A model generated the notes under the pieces. The model saw only the letters and a program-made list of their open reading frames with translations. It was not told where the DNA came from and ran no database searches. The translations under genes were made by a program, and so were the position numbers. DNA of 64,000 nucleotides from an uncultured Duncaniella sp. (GTDB lineage: Bacteria; Bacteroidota; Bacteroidia; Bacteroidales; Muribaculaceae): contig CAJTQR010000003.1 of the NCBI GenBank assembly GCA_910578515.1, positions 434,001 to 498,000 of the forward strand, given 5' to 3'. Positions 40,422-50,700 of this stretch are shown here, in pieces; positions within the stretch are counted from its first letter, which is position 1; every line of letters starts with the position of its first letter.

Positions 40422-42236
40422 ATGAACAGTATGAAAAACTATATGAAATTCGCTCTCGTTGCCGCCTGTGTGCTCGGACTCGGGTTCACTTCATGCAGCG
40501 ATGACGATGATGTTATAAAAACGGCACTGAAAGAGCCGGTGGCTTCAAATGCCGCAGCGACAGTGAGTTCGCTGACTTTCCAATGGGACAAGGTGGAGCA
40601 TGCCACTCAGTATGGCTATGAACTTACCGACCCTGCGGGCAATGTGGTTATGACCGATGTGACCAAAAAGACCGCAGTGACATTCACAGGTCTGCGTCCG
40701 GCTACCACCTACACCCTTGGAGTATGGGCTTATTCGAAACTTTACGGTGATATGGAGAGCTCTAAGGTCGCCACTCTCACCGCCACCACTGCGTTCACCC
40801 AGCAGCTCGCTGCTCCTCAGCTCTCGGCTACAGTTGCGGCAGGAGTGGCATCGGTGACATGGGAGCCTGTGCCCGGTGCAACTTCATATACCTATTCCTA
40901 CATGGCTCCCGACAAGGAGAGCGGTGAGGATGTGGAAGTGACAGGCGAGACCTCTGAGAATCATCTTGAGATTTCCGGTCTACCAATTGACAGGACCTAC
41001 AAAGTGTCGGTATATGCTACCAGCAGTGACGAGGTCTACACTCCTTCTGAGGTTGTTTCGGTATCATTCACCATGAGTCATTCCGAAGCATGGACAGTAC
41101 AGGGTACATATACCAGCGCTCATCTCGGCAAGTCATTCCCTGTCACAATGATAGCTTACGATGACAATAGCTACACACTCATGGCTTGGTATGGTGTGGA
41201 TTATTACAATTTCGATTTCTCTGTCGGTTCCGATGGTATTGTTACTCCAAATGGCTCTTATGCCCGCACTGCCGATGGCGACTACATTATCCCCACCGGT
41301 GTGAACGAAATGCGCGAGGTATATATCTCTACAGGAAGCAATCCATCCACCTTCACAGGTAACGAGCGCAGCGGTCAAATCACCATACGTACCTGTAACT
41401 ATGATAACGGCACCGATACTTTCGTATGGGTTCCGGCTCGTCAGGAGATGTGGCGTGCTCAGGGTACCTATCATAGTGCTGTGACCGGTCAGGATTACGC
41501 AGAGACCTTGATAGCCTACGATGACAATACCTATGCGCTTGAACCCTGGTATGGTGTGACAGGTTTCAACCTTGAGTTCAAGACCGACCCCTCCAATCAT
41601 GGAAGTATTGACGAGATTATGAATGCCGAAGGTTATTATGATAACGGCTATTGGGCTAATACCGGTCTGGGCGGTGATTACTACGGTATGTATATCTGGC
41701 CAGGTTACGATGCCTCTTACGAGGATTACTGCTCCTACATAAGTGGAGGTCGTCTGAGCGGTGAGGTACGTCTCTATGTCTACGCTGCTGGTGTGGCAGG
41801 TGCTGACTGGTGCGTTGACTCTTTCACTTGGGGGAATTCAGCATCATCCATTACGATTGATGACCTTGTGGGCGAGTATAAGTATGTGACCAAGGGTCAG
41901 GAATATGTGACTGACTATACCAACTGGTATGATTTCGATTATGATGGCTCATACACAGTGTCAAAGTCGGAGTCAGACCCCAATTCGCTCGTTTTCGACA
42001 ATTTCTACTGGACTGGTTATCCTCTTACCGGAAAAGTTGACCTTGAGAAACTAACCATTACATTCCAGCCTCAGACTGCCGGCTACTACATTTTTGCTTC
42101 TTCCGAAGGTGAAAACCTTCCGATGGTTGCAAAGATTGACCCCGCTAATCTTACCGTTACATTCGATGGCTGGAACATGTGGTATGACGGTTATTATTAC
42201 TTCCGCAACACTCTTGCGGTGTTTACAAAACTATAA
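40422..42236 (+). CDS. Surface lipoprotein with two Fn3-like domains and three repeated aromatic modules
   Basis: The 604-residue protein has a lipobox GFTSC (Cys25) followed by SDDDD. Two fibronectin type III-like domains span about 35-115 and 125-215 (FQWDKVEHATQYGYEL, VTWEPVPGATSYTYSY). Then three related modules start at about residues 224, 344 and 480. The first two share W-x-x-QGTY, IAYDDN-(S/T)-Y and WYGV, spaced 120 residues apart. The third is shorter and diverged (GEYKYVTKGQEY). Exposed Trp/Tyr suggest carbohydrate binding (inference). It is the last gene of the SusCD operon. Confidence 0.82.
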   Translation: MNSMKNYMKFALVAACVLGLGFTSCSDDDDVIKTALKEPVASNAAATVSSLTFQWDKVEHATQYGYELTDPAGNVVMTDVTKKTAVTFTGLRPATTYTLGVWAYSKLYGDMESSKVATLTATTAFTQQLAAPQLSATVAAGVASVTWEPVPGATSYTYSYMAPDKESGEDVEVTGETSENHLEISGLPIDRTYKVSVYATSSDEVYTPSEVVSVSFTMSHSEAWTVQGTYTSAHLGKSFPVTMIAYDDNSYTLMAWYGVDYYNFDFSVGSDGIVTPNGSYARTADGDYIIPTGVNEMREVYISTGSNPSTFTGNERSGQITIRTCNYDNGTDTFVWVPARQEMWRAQGTYHSAVTGQDYAETLIAYDDNTYALEPWYGVTGFNLEFKTDPSNHGSIDEIMNAEGYYDNGYWANTGLGGDYYGMYIWPGYDASYEDYCSYISGGRLSGEVRLYVYAAGVAGADWCVDSFTWGNSASSITIDDLVGEYKYVTKGQEYVTDYTNWYDFDYDGSYTVSKSESDPNSLVFDNFYWTGYPLTGKVDLEKLTITFQPQTAGYYIFASSEGENLPMVAKIDPANLTVTFDGWNMWYDGYYYFRNTLAVFTKL

Positions 42237-42550
42237 TGGACTGTTTTTTCAATCCTTATCAAATGAATTTGAACAGTCTCTAAAAAACTTCTTCCAATAA
42301 CTTTGTCTGAGCGCTGAATAGACCTCCGGCAAGGTGCGGAAATGATATCTGGAGGACCGGTAGTTCGTGCAAGCGAGCTCCCGGCCCTCCTTTCGTTATG
42401 TCAATATCAAGGGTTGATAGATTAGAATTTGTTCCATTTTGTTTAAAAATCAGTTAAAAATGCAACTAATTGTCAGTGTTGGATGAATTTTTGTTAACTT
42501 TGCATCCAATTTAGAGAAAAATAGAAATAGACATTAACAGACAATCTAAT
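42237..42550 (+). other. Intergenic region after the SusCD operon
   Basis: It contains a weak GC-rich hairpin at about 42351-42396, followed by TTTCGTT, that may be the operon terminator, and the maeB promoter at its end. No gene or small RNA is supported. Confidence 0.4.
42495..42502 (+). promoter_or_regulatory. Candidate -7 element for maeB
   Basis: TAACTTTG matches TAnnTTTG about 49 nt upstream of maeB. A weak ATTG lies 22 nt upstream. Confidence 0.5.
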
Positions 42551-44824
42551 ATGGCAAAAGTGACCAAAAAAATGGCGCTGGATTACCATGAGTATCCGCG
42601 TCCCGGCAAAATTGAAGTTATCCCCACCAAACCTTATGCCACCCAGGCTGACCTCGCGCTGGCATATTCCCCTGGGGTTGCCTATCCTTGTCTTGAAATC
42701 AAGGATAATCCCGAAGATGTCTACAAGTACACCGACAAGGGCAACCTTGTGGCTGTGATTTCAAACGGCACAGCTGTTCTTGGTCTCGGTAACATCGGCG
42801 CTCTCGCCGGTAAACCCGTGATGGAAGGTAAGGCTCTTCTTTTCAAGATATTTGCAGGTCTTGACTGCTTCGACATTGAAGTGGATGAGAAAGACCCTGA
42901 AAAATTCATACAGATTGTCAAGGCGCTTGCTCCTACATTTGGCGGTATCAATCTTGAGGATATCAAGGCTCCCGAATGTTTCGAGATAGAACAGCGTCTT
43001 AAAGCTGAATGCCCCATACCTGTGATGCACGATGACCAGCACGGCACAGCCATCATCTCGGCTGCCGCTCTTCTGAATGCTGTGGAAATCCAGGGCAAAA
43101 AGATTGAGGATGTACGTCTCGTGGTCAATGGTGCCGGCGCTGCTGCAGTGTCATGTACCAAGCTCTACTGCGCATTGGGCGTGAAGATGGAAAATGTAGT
43201 GATGTGCGATAGCAAGGGTGTGATTACCACCAAGCGCACAGACCTTAATCCGCAGAAGGCCCAGTTTGCCACTTCACGTGACATCACCACTCTTGCTGAG
43301 GCGATGAAGGATGCCGATGTATTCCTCGGTCTCTCAGTGAAGGATGTTGTAACACCAGAGATGGTCAAGTCAATGGCACCGCGCCCCATTGTGTTCGCTC
43401 TTGCCAACCCTGACCCGGAAATCGCCTATGAGACAGCTATGGCAGCTCGTCCTGACCTGATTATGGGTACCGGTCGTTCTGACTATCCCAACCAAATCAA
43501 CAATGTGCTGGGCTTCCCGTACATTTTCCGTGGCGCTCTCGACTGCGGTGCCACTGAGATTAACGAGACAATGAAGATTTATGCGGTACGCGCCATTGCC
43601 GAGCTTGCTAAAAAGCCCGTGCCTCCGGTGGTAAATGCCGCTTACAACCGCACCAACCTCAAGTTTGGTCCTGAATATATCATTCCTACTCCTTTTGACC
43701 CCCGTTTGCTCACATCAGTGTCACCTGCGGTAGCTAAGGGTGCAATGGATAGCGGCGTGGCCCGTCGACCCATCAGCGATTGGGATGCTTACGATGAGAA
43801 ACTGCGTTTGCTTAAGGGTAACGACCGCAAGTTTACCCGCCGTCTCAACGAGGCAGCGCGCACAAACCCCAAGCGTGTGGTATTTGCCGAGGCTAATACT
43901 GACAACATGCTCCGTGCCGCCGCTATTGCTGCAGCCGACGGTCTTTGCATACCTATCCTTCTCGGCAATGAGGAGATGATAGAGAAGCGCGCACAGCGTC
44001 TGGGTATTGACATCAGCAATATCGAGATAGTCAACCTCCGTCACGACCGCGAGGCATCACGCCGCGAGCGCTATGCCTATATGCTCACCACCAAGCGTCA
44101 GCGTCAGGGTGAGAACTTCGAGAGCGCTCTCGACAAGATGTTCGACCGCAACTATTTCGGTATGATGATGGTGGAGACCGGCGATGCTGATGCATTCATC
44201 ACCGGTACACGTGCCGCAAACAATCCTACCGGCGAAATCGCCCGTGAGGTGATTGGCATCAAGGATGGTTACAACCATTTTGCTACCATGCATGTGATGG
44301 AGACCACCAAGGGTACATACTTCCTTGCCGACACAATGATAAATGGTAGTGCGGATGAGGAGACACTTCTCGATGTAGCCCGTCTCTCGGCCGATGCCGT
44401 GAAGTTCTTCGCACACGACCCAGTGATGGCGCTCGTGTCATACTCAAACTTCGGTTCGAACAAAGAGCCTGAATGCGCTAAGGTACACAATGTTGTAGAG
44501 AAGATGCACCAGCTCTATCCCGACCTGCCTGTGGATGGTGAAATGCAGATGAACTATGCTCTCAACCGTCCAGTGCGCGATAAGGTATATCCCTTCACCC
44601 GTCTATACGGCAAGGATGTGAACACTCTCGTGTTCCCTAATCTCAGTGCGGCAAATTCAGCTTACCGCCTGATGCTTGAAATGGGTGTAGGTGAGACCAT
44701 CGGTCCGATTCAGATGGGTCTGAAGAAGCCTATCCACTTCATCAATGTCGATGCAGAGGTGCGCGATATCATCAATCTTATCGCCATTGCTGTCATTGAT
44801 GCTGCTGTGATGGATAACAAGTAA
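42551..44824 (+). CDS. maeB: NADP-type malic enzyme with C-terminal phosphotransacetylase-like domain
   Basis: The 757-residue protein begins with the malic enzyme N-domain (DLALAYSPGVAYPCLEI; GTAVLGLGNIGALAGKPVMEGK), the catalytic/metal region (NLEDIKAPECFEIE; PVMHDDQHGTAI) and an NADP-binding Rossmann segment (VVNGAGAAAVSCTKLY). After about residue 425 it continues into a phosphate acetyltransferase-like domain (RVVFAEANTDNMLRAAAIAA). This is the MaeB fusion. It converts malate to pyruvate plus CO2 and NADPH; the C-terminal domain is usually regulatory (acetyl-CoA sensing). It has its own promoter and terminator. Confidence 0.95.
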   Translation: MAKVTKKMALDYHEYPRPGKIEVIPTKPYATQADLALAYSPGVAYPCLEIKDNPEDVYKYTDKGNLVAVISNGTAVLGLGNIGALAGKPVMEGKALLFKIFAGLDCFDIEVDEKDPEKFIQIVKALAPTFGGINLEDIKAPECFEIEQRLKAECPIPVMHDDQHGTAIISAAALLNAVEIQGKKIEDVRLVVNGAGAAAVSCTKLYCALGVKMENVVMCDSKGVITTKRTDLNPQKAQFATSRDITTLAEAMKDADVFLGLSVKDVVTPEMVKSMAPRPIVFALANPDPEIAYETAMAARPDLIMGTGRSDYPNQINNVLGFPYIFRGALDCGATEINETMKIYAVRAIAELAKKPVPPVVNAAYNRTNLKFGPEYIIPTPFDPRLLTSVSPAVAKGAMDSGVARRPISDWDAYDEKLRLLKGNDRKFTRRLNEAARTNPKRVVFAEANTDNMLRAAAIAAADGLCIPILLGNEEMIEKRAQRLGIDISNIEIVNLRHDREASRRERYAYMLTTKRQRQGENFESALDKMFDRNYFGMMMVETGDADAFITGTRAANNPTGEIAREVIGIKDGYNHFATMHVMETTKGTYFLADTMINGSADEETLLDVARLSADAVKFFAHDPVMALVSYSNFGSNKEPECAKVHNVVEKMHQLYPDLPVDGEMQMNYALNRPVRDKVYPFTRLYGKDVNTLVFPNLSAANSAYRLMLEMGVGETIGPIQMGLKKPIHFINVDAEVRDIINLIAIAVIDAAVMDNK

Positions 44825-44841
44825 AAAGACTATAACAGAAC

Positions 44842-44897
44842 AAAGCAGAAACCCGGAAAGGAGTCGCGTTGACTTTCCTTTCCGGGTTTTCTGCTTT
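44842..44897 (+). terminator. Terminator after maeB
   Basis: A long stem (44842-44862 with 44876-44897, about 21 bp with one bulge) includes CCCGGAAAGGA and ends in a T-rich arm. It lies 17 nt after the stop. Confidence 0.85.
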
Positions 44898-45008
44898 ATC
44901 TATTTACTTGGCCGTTATGAAAAGATGCGGTTCCAAAAGGTCACATCTCCTGTTTATGAAACAATTTTTTAATTCCTAACGTTCATAATCAGGAGGGCTT
45001 TTGGAATT

Positions 45009-45039
45009 TTTGATTGTTAAATAAAATTGCGTAAATTTG
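45009..45039 (+). promoter_or_regulatory. Promoter of the DUF1573 pair and meaB
   Basis: TTTG (45009-45012), 19 nt, TAAATTTG (45032-45039) form a consensus promoter. The transcript would start near 45046, so the ATG at 45061 is preferred over the one at 45046. Confidence 0.75.
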
Positions 45040-45060
45040 TAGCGCATGAAATTTCAGCTT

Positions 45061-45444
45061 ATGAAAAAAATCTGTTTGATATTGCTTCTTATTCTCACAG
45101 TGGGAGGGATAGCATGGGCGGCAGGAAAGCCGGCTATAAAGTTCAGCACAAAGTCACACGATTTCGGCACCATCCATGCCAAGGATGGGAAAGTGACTGC
45201 TATTTATGACTTCACCAATACCGGCGATGCTCCCCTTACCATAGTGACGGTAACCAACGGAGGGTGTGGTTGTACCAATCCATCGTTTCCGATGGAGCCG
45301 ATTGCTCCCGGTAAGTCTGGAGAAATCAAAATCACTTTCGACCCCCGCGGGCGTTCAGGTGAGTTCAACCGCACAGTGAAAGTGAAGACCAACGCAGGTA
45401 AGTCAAGGGAGAAGCTGACCTTCTCCGGCGTCATAATTCCATAA
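45061..45444 (+). CDS. DUF1573 secreted protein (single domain)
   Basis: With the ATG at 45061 the protein is 127 residues: signal peptide (MKKICLILLLILTVGGIAWA) and one DUF1573 domain (FSTKSHDFGTIHAKDGKV, then NGGCGCTNPSFP and GEIKITFDPRGRSGEF). The domain is an immunoglobulin-like fold with a conserved CGCT. Its function is unknown. A larger DUF1573 protein follows 10 nt later. Confidence 0.85.
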   Translation: MKKICLILLLILTVGGIAWAAGKPAIKFSTKSHDFGTIHAKDGKVTAIYDFTNTGDAPLTIVTVTNGGCGCTNPSFPMEPIAPGKSGEIKITFDPRGRSGEFNRTVKVKTNAGKSREKLTFSGVIIP

Positions 45445-45454
45445 ATGCTTCTTC

Positions 45455-46534
45455 ATGCGTAAATTTTTGATATTAGGCTTTATAGCTGTTAGCGCTCTGA
45501 CTGCCGGAGCACAGGGTAAAGGGGTATGGCTTGATACCACTCACAATTTCGGTGCGTTTGATGAGAATATGGGCACAGTCTACTGCGACTTCAAGCTTGT
45601 CAATACCGGCAATGAGCCTCTTGCCATCATAGCAGCCCGTGCCAATTGCGGTTGCACCCGTCCGGAATATTCTACAGAGCCGGTTGCTCCCGGCGACACG
45701 GCTGTAATACGTGTGGGTTTTGACCCCAAGGGGCGTCCCGGTCGCTTTGTGAAGCATATTAATGTGGATATTGATTCCGACCCTCTGCGTTCCAGTCTTA
45801 CTATTCAGGGAACGGTTATTGGCGCCTCAAATACTCTTAAAACCCGTTTCCCGCACTCGCTTGGCTCGATGAAGCTCCGCTCTCTCACCATTCCTTATGG
45901 GAATATTGACAAGGGGCACACTTCCGGACAATATGTGGAGGGCTACAATGCTTCCGCTGATACTATCTATCCCGTGGTGAAGGATGCGCCCGGCTATATC
46001 AACGTGCTCGTGCAACCTGCGGCAGTTCCTCCGGGTGAACAGTTCATTGTGTCGACCATTCTACACTCCGACCGCTGCAAAGATTGGGGGATAGTGACCG
46101 ATTCATTCAAGCTTTATCCATCGGTCGATGCCAAAGAAGCTATGACGGTGGAGACTGTGGCTATCCTCAATGAGGATTTCTCGAAGCTCACCCCTGAACA
46201 GCGTAGAAATGCTCCGCTGCTTGATACTGATGTCACAGCTATTGACCTTGAGCGGATATCACACGCGGATGCCCCGTTGCATCGCTCGTTTACCATCGAG
46301 AATCTTGGCAAGAGTCCATTGATAATCCGTGGCATCACATGTCCGGATAAGGCTGTGAGCGTCAAACTGAAGAATTATAAAATCAAACCGGGCAAAAAAG
46401 AGAAAGTAGAGGTGACTGTGACACCGTCGATGATTGGTGACACTGAACTTCTGAATGCCCGAATTAATATCGTAGCCAACGACCCTTCACATCCTTCCAC
46501 TATGGTAAGGGTGGTGGGTGAGGTGATTAAATGA
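45455..46534 (+). CDS. DUF1573 protein (359 aa)
   Basis: A signal peptide (MRKFLILGFIAVSALTAGAQ) precedes an N-terminal DUF1573 domain with THNFGAFDENMG, ARANCGCTRPEY and RVGFDPKGRPGRFVK. The remainder has two further immunoglobulin-like segments, the last around FTIENLGKSPLIIRGITCPD. It shares its first domain with the preceding gene, indicating an old duplication. Role unknown, probably periplasmic. Confidence 0.85.
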   Translation: MRKFLILGFIAVSALTAGAQGKGVWLDTTHNFGAFDENMGTVYCDFKLVNTGNEPLAIIAARANCGCTRPEYSTEPVAPGDTAVIRVGFDPKGRPGRFVKHINVDIDSDPLRSSLTIQGTVIGASNTLKTRFPHSLGSMKLRSLTIPYGNIDKGHTSGQYVEGYNASADTIYPVVKDAPGYINVLVQPAAVPPGEQFIVSTILHSDRCKDWGIVTDSFKLYPSVDAKEAMTVETVAILNEDFSKLTPEQRRNAPLLDTDVTAIDLERISHADAPLHRSFTIENLGKSPLIIRGITCPDKAVSVKLKNYKIKPGKKEKVEVTVTPSMIGDTELLNARINIVANDPSHPSTMVRVVGEVIK

Positions 46535-46554
46535 TACCCAATACTGAATAAGCC

Positions 46555-47661
46555 ATGAATCACATAGAAAACGATGACAAATACAGCGGTCTGACTGTCA
46601 ACAGCGGTGTGACACAGCCTCCGGTAGTAAATCCTTATCTGCAGCGTCGCAAGCGTCGCCCGTTACCCACAGTGGCGGAGATGGTGGAAGGGATATTAAA
46701 GGGTGATGTCACCATGCTTTCGCGTGCGGTTACACTTGTCGAAAGCCTTTCGCCCGACCATCAGGTGCTCGCCCAGGAGGTGATTGAAAAGTGTCTGCCA
46801 CATTCCGGACGTTCGCGCCGCATAGGTATAACCGGTGTTCCCGGCGCAGGTAAAAGCACATCGATTGATGTGTTCGGTCTTCATGTCCTGAAGAGTGGCG
46901 GAAAGCTTGCGGTGCTTGCCATCGACCCGTCGAGCGAGCGTACGAAAGGGAGTATCCTTGGCGATAAGACCCGTATGGAGAAGCTTGCAGTGCATCCTTC
47001 GGCTTTCATACGTCCAAGTCCTTCGGCCGGTTCACTTGGTGGTGTGGCACGTAAGACCCGCGAGACAATTGTGCTTTGTGAAGCTGCCGGATATAACAAT
47101 ATCTTTGTCGAGACCGTTGGCGTGGGGCAGAGCGAAACAGCCGTGCATTCAATGGTTGATTTTTTTCTGCTGATTCAACTTGCAGGTACAGGTGATGAAC
47201 TCCAGGGTATAAAGCGCGGAATCATGGAGATGGCCGACGGTATTGTAATCAATAAGGCAGATGGCGACAATATCGGTCCGGCGCAGTTGGCGCAGGCTCA
47301 GTTCCGAAGCGCACTCCATCTGTTCCCGCCCACAACTTCTGGATGGATGCCTGAGGTACTGACTTATTCCGGCTACTACGAGCTTGGCATCGAGGAAGTA
47401 TGGGCAATGATTGACCGCTACTTTGAATTTGTGGAAGGCAATGGATATTTCGAACGCAAGCGCAGCGAGCAGGCGCGTTATTGGATGTATGAGACCATCA
47501 ACGAGCAGTTGCGCGCGCATTTCTATAACAATCCGGAGGTAGAGCGTATGCTTGGTGAAAAAGAGGTACGTGTGCTTGACAACAGGCAGAGCTCATTTAC
47601 TGCAGCCCGCGATGTCCTCGACTACTATTTCACTTCTCTCCGCACCAATAGCTCCATTTAA
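46555..47661 (+). CDS. meaB: Methylmalonyl-CoA mutase-associated GTPase MeaB
   Basis: The 368-residue protein has the G3E-family P-loop GVPGAGKST (94-102), a DPSSERTKGSILGDKTRM switch region, the ETVGVGQSE motif and the NKAD guanine-specificity motif (INKADGDN). MeaB protects and loads cobalamin-dependent methylmalonyl-CoA mutase, part of the succinate-propionate pathway common in gut Bacteroidales. The mutase genes are not in this window. It follows the DUF1573 genes by 20 nt. Confidence 0.94.
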   Translation: MNHIENDDKYSGLTVNSGVTQPPVVNPYLQRRKRRPLPTVAEMVEGILKGDVTMLSRAVTLVESLSPDHQVLAQEVIEKCLPHSGRSRRIGITGVPGAGKSTSIDVFGLHVLKSGGKLAVLAIDPSSERTKGSILGDKTRMEKLAVHPSAFIRPSPSAGSLGGVARKTRETIVLCEAAGYNNIFVETVGVGQSETAVHSMVDFFLLIQLAGTGDELQGIKRGIMEMADGIVINKADGDNIGPAQLAQAQFRSALHLFPPTTSGWMPEVLTYSGYYELGIEEVWAMIDRYFEFVEGNGYFERKRSEQARYWMYETINEQLRAHFYNNPEVERMLGEKEVRVLDNRQSSFTAARDVLDYYFTSLRTNSSI

Positions 47662-47703
47662 GATATGTAGCAGGTTTCTCGATTAAAGCCCACGGAAAAG
47701 CAT

Positions 47704-47740
47704 AAAAAAACTCTCGGATTTTTAGTCCGGGAGTTTTTTT
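47704..47740. terminator. Bidirectional terminator between meaB and secA
   Basis: Seven A, the stem CTCTCGGA/TCCGGGAG (one wobble pair) and seven T form a symmetrical terminator that can serve both convergent genes. Confidence 0.92.
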
Positions 47741-47766
47741 ATATCCGATTTTGTATATCGTTCGTG

Positions 47767-50700
47767 TTACAGACCTTTGCCGTGGCAGTTCTTGTATTTT
47801 TTGCCTGAACCGCATGGACATGGGTCGTTGCGGTTGATACGCGGACCGGCTTTGACGGGCTGAGGTGCCGGCTGATGACTTGCACCTTGGGCGGCTGCGC
47901 GCTGGGCATTTTCGCCGGGAAGGTTCTCGCGTGAAGTCCGGTATTTCGAATAATCATTCGGACGCTCGGGCATCGCACGCTCCACCTTTGGTTGAGGCTT
48001 TGATGCTTCCTTGACCAGTTGTTCTTCCGGAGTGGCTTCCTCGTCGGCTGCAGGTGCGGGCTGAGGCTCCTGAGGCGCAGGCTGCTGAACGTAAATCTGA
48101 CCGCGCATGAGAGTTGACATGGCTTTTACGTTGAGATTGTTAAGCATGTTTTCAAAGAGGTGGAACGATTCAACCTTATAGATTACCAGCGGGTCTTTCT
48201 GTTCATATGATGCATTTTGTACGCTTTGTTTCAACTGGTCGAGTTCGCGCAAGTGCTCTTTCCAAAGTTCGTCGATGGAGACGAGAAGCACAGCCTTGTG
48301 CCACTCCTTGACGATTGATTTGCAACCGGTGCGGTAAGCTTCATCGATGTTGACCACAAGGTTGAAGAAGCGTTTTCCATCGGTCATGGGCACCGCTATG
48401 CGACCCTTGAAACCGCGGTTTTCCACACAGTCTACAATGACAGGGAGCGCCACTTCGATGATGCGTTGGCTCTTGCGGTCAAACGCTTCCTGAGCGGTGG
48501 CATGAATCTTTTCAATAGCATCTTCTTTGCTGAGATTGCGGTATTCCTCCTCGGTAAAGGGAGTCTCGATGGTGAGAATCTTGAACAGCTCCATAGCGAG
48601 GTCCTGATAGTCGGCAGGTGAGCTGTAATTGTTTACAAGGTTCTCGATGATGTCCCACATCATATTTGCGATGTCGATACCTATGCGTTCGCCCACGAGA
48701 GCGTGGTGGCGGCGGTTATAGATATAGGTACGCTGCTTGTTCATCACATCATCGTATTCGAGAAGACGTTTACGGTTGCCGAAGTGGTTTTCTTCCACAC
48801 GCTTCTGTGCATTACCGATGGCGTTGGTCACCATCTTGCTCTCGATGCGCTCTCCCTCTTCGAGTCCGAGAGTGTCGAGCATCTTCATCACACGGTCAGT
48901 GGCGAATAGTCGCATCAACTGGTCCTCAAACGATACGTAGAACACAGATGAACCTGGGTCACCCTGACGTCCGGCACGACCGCGGAGCTGACGGTCAACT
49001 CGGCGTGATTCGTGGCGCTCGGTACCAATGATGGCAAGACCACCGGCTTCCTTGACTTCAGGTGTGAGCTTGATGTCGGTACCACGACCTGCCATGTTGG
49101 TGGCGATGGTCACCATACCCTTCTTACCGGCGTGAGCCACAATTTCGGCCTCCTTCTGGTGGAGTTTTGCATTGAGGACATTGTGGGGTATATGACGCAT
49201 GGTGAGCATACGGCTGAGAAGTTCGGATATTTCCACAGAGGTAGTACCAACGAGTACCGGTCTACCTTGTGCAACGAGGCTCTGAATCTCTTCAATCACA
49301 GCCGCATATTTCTCCTTTTTGGTCTTATAGACACGGTCGTTCATGTCTATACGCGCTATGGGCTTGTTGGTGGGGATTGTTACCACGTCAAGCTTATAGA
49401 TATCCCAGAATTCTCCTGCTTCTGTCTCGGCAGTACCGGTCATACCGGCGAGCTTGTGATACATGCGGAAATAGTTCTGGAGAGTGATGGTGGCAAATGT
49501 CTGTGTGGCGGCTTCAACCTTCACGCCTTCCTTGGCTTCGATAGCCTGGTGGAGTCCGTCGCTATAGCGTCGGCCTTCCATGATACGACCGGTCTGCTCG
49601 TCCACAATTTTGATTTTACCATCGTCAATCACATATTCCACATCTTTCTCAAAGAGGGCATAAGCTTTGAGAAGCTGAGTCACGGTGTGAACACGCTCCG
49701 CCTTGACTGCATATTCCTGCATCAATTCATCCTTACGCTGCTGGCGTTCCATGGGGTCTTGGATGGTCTCGGTCTCTGAAAGCTGGGCGGCGATATCGGG
49801 GAGTACAAAGAACTGCGGGTCGTTGCTCTTGCCGGTGAGTTCGTCGATACCTTTGTCGGTAAGCTCTACGCTGCGGTTCTTTTCGTCAATAACGAAGTAG
49901 AGAGGGTCGGTCACTTTGGGCATCTCGCGCTGGTTATCCTGAAGATAATAAGCTTCAGTCTCAAGCATGAGATTCTTCATACCTTCCTGCGAGAGGAATT
50001 TGATGAGGGCGCCGTTTTTGGGAAGACCCTTGAATGCGCGGAAGAGCAGGAGGGCGCCTTCCTTACGTGTATCTTTGTCGTCGGATGCAATTTTGGTCTT
50101 TGCCTCAGCAAGGATTTTGGTCACGAGGCGACGCTGGGCATCCACTACTTTCTCTACATTGGGGCGGTACTCGTCAAAGAGCTGGTCGTCACCCTTGGGT
50201 ACCGGACCGGAAATGATGAGCGGTGTACGGGCATCGTCGATAAGCACTGAGTCTACCTCATCGACAATAGCGTAATAGTGTTTGCGCTGCACCATGTCGG
50301 CGGGAGCCATTGCCATGTTGTCGCGGAGGTAGTCAAAACCAAATTCGTTGTTGGTACCGAATGTGATGTCACAGTTGTAGGCAGCGCGGCGTTGTGCGGT
50401 GTTGGGCTGGTGTTTGTCAATACAATCTACAGTAGAGCCATGGAACATGTAGAGCGGACCCATCCACTCGGAGTCACGTTTCGACAGGTAGTCGTTGACG
50501 GTGACAACGTGCACACCCTTGCCGGAGAGTGAGCGGAGGAATGTTGGGAGTGTAGCCACAAGGGTCTTACCTTCACCGGTCGCCATCTCGGCAATTTTAC
50601 CCTGATGAAGCACAATACCGCCGATGAGCTGCACACGGTAGTGTATCATATCCCAGGTGATTTCGTTACCACCGGCGAGCCAATGGTTCTTCCAGATAGC

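Noticed and set aside
49012..49779. 255-codon open frame opposite secA
   Set aside because: Antisense shadow of conserved SecA motifs.
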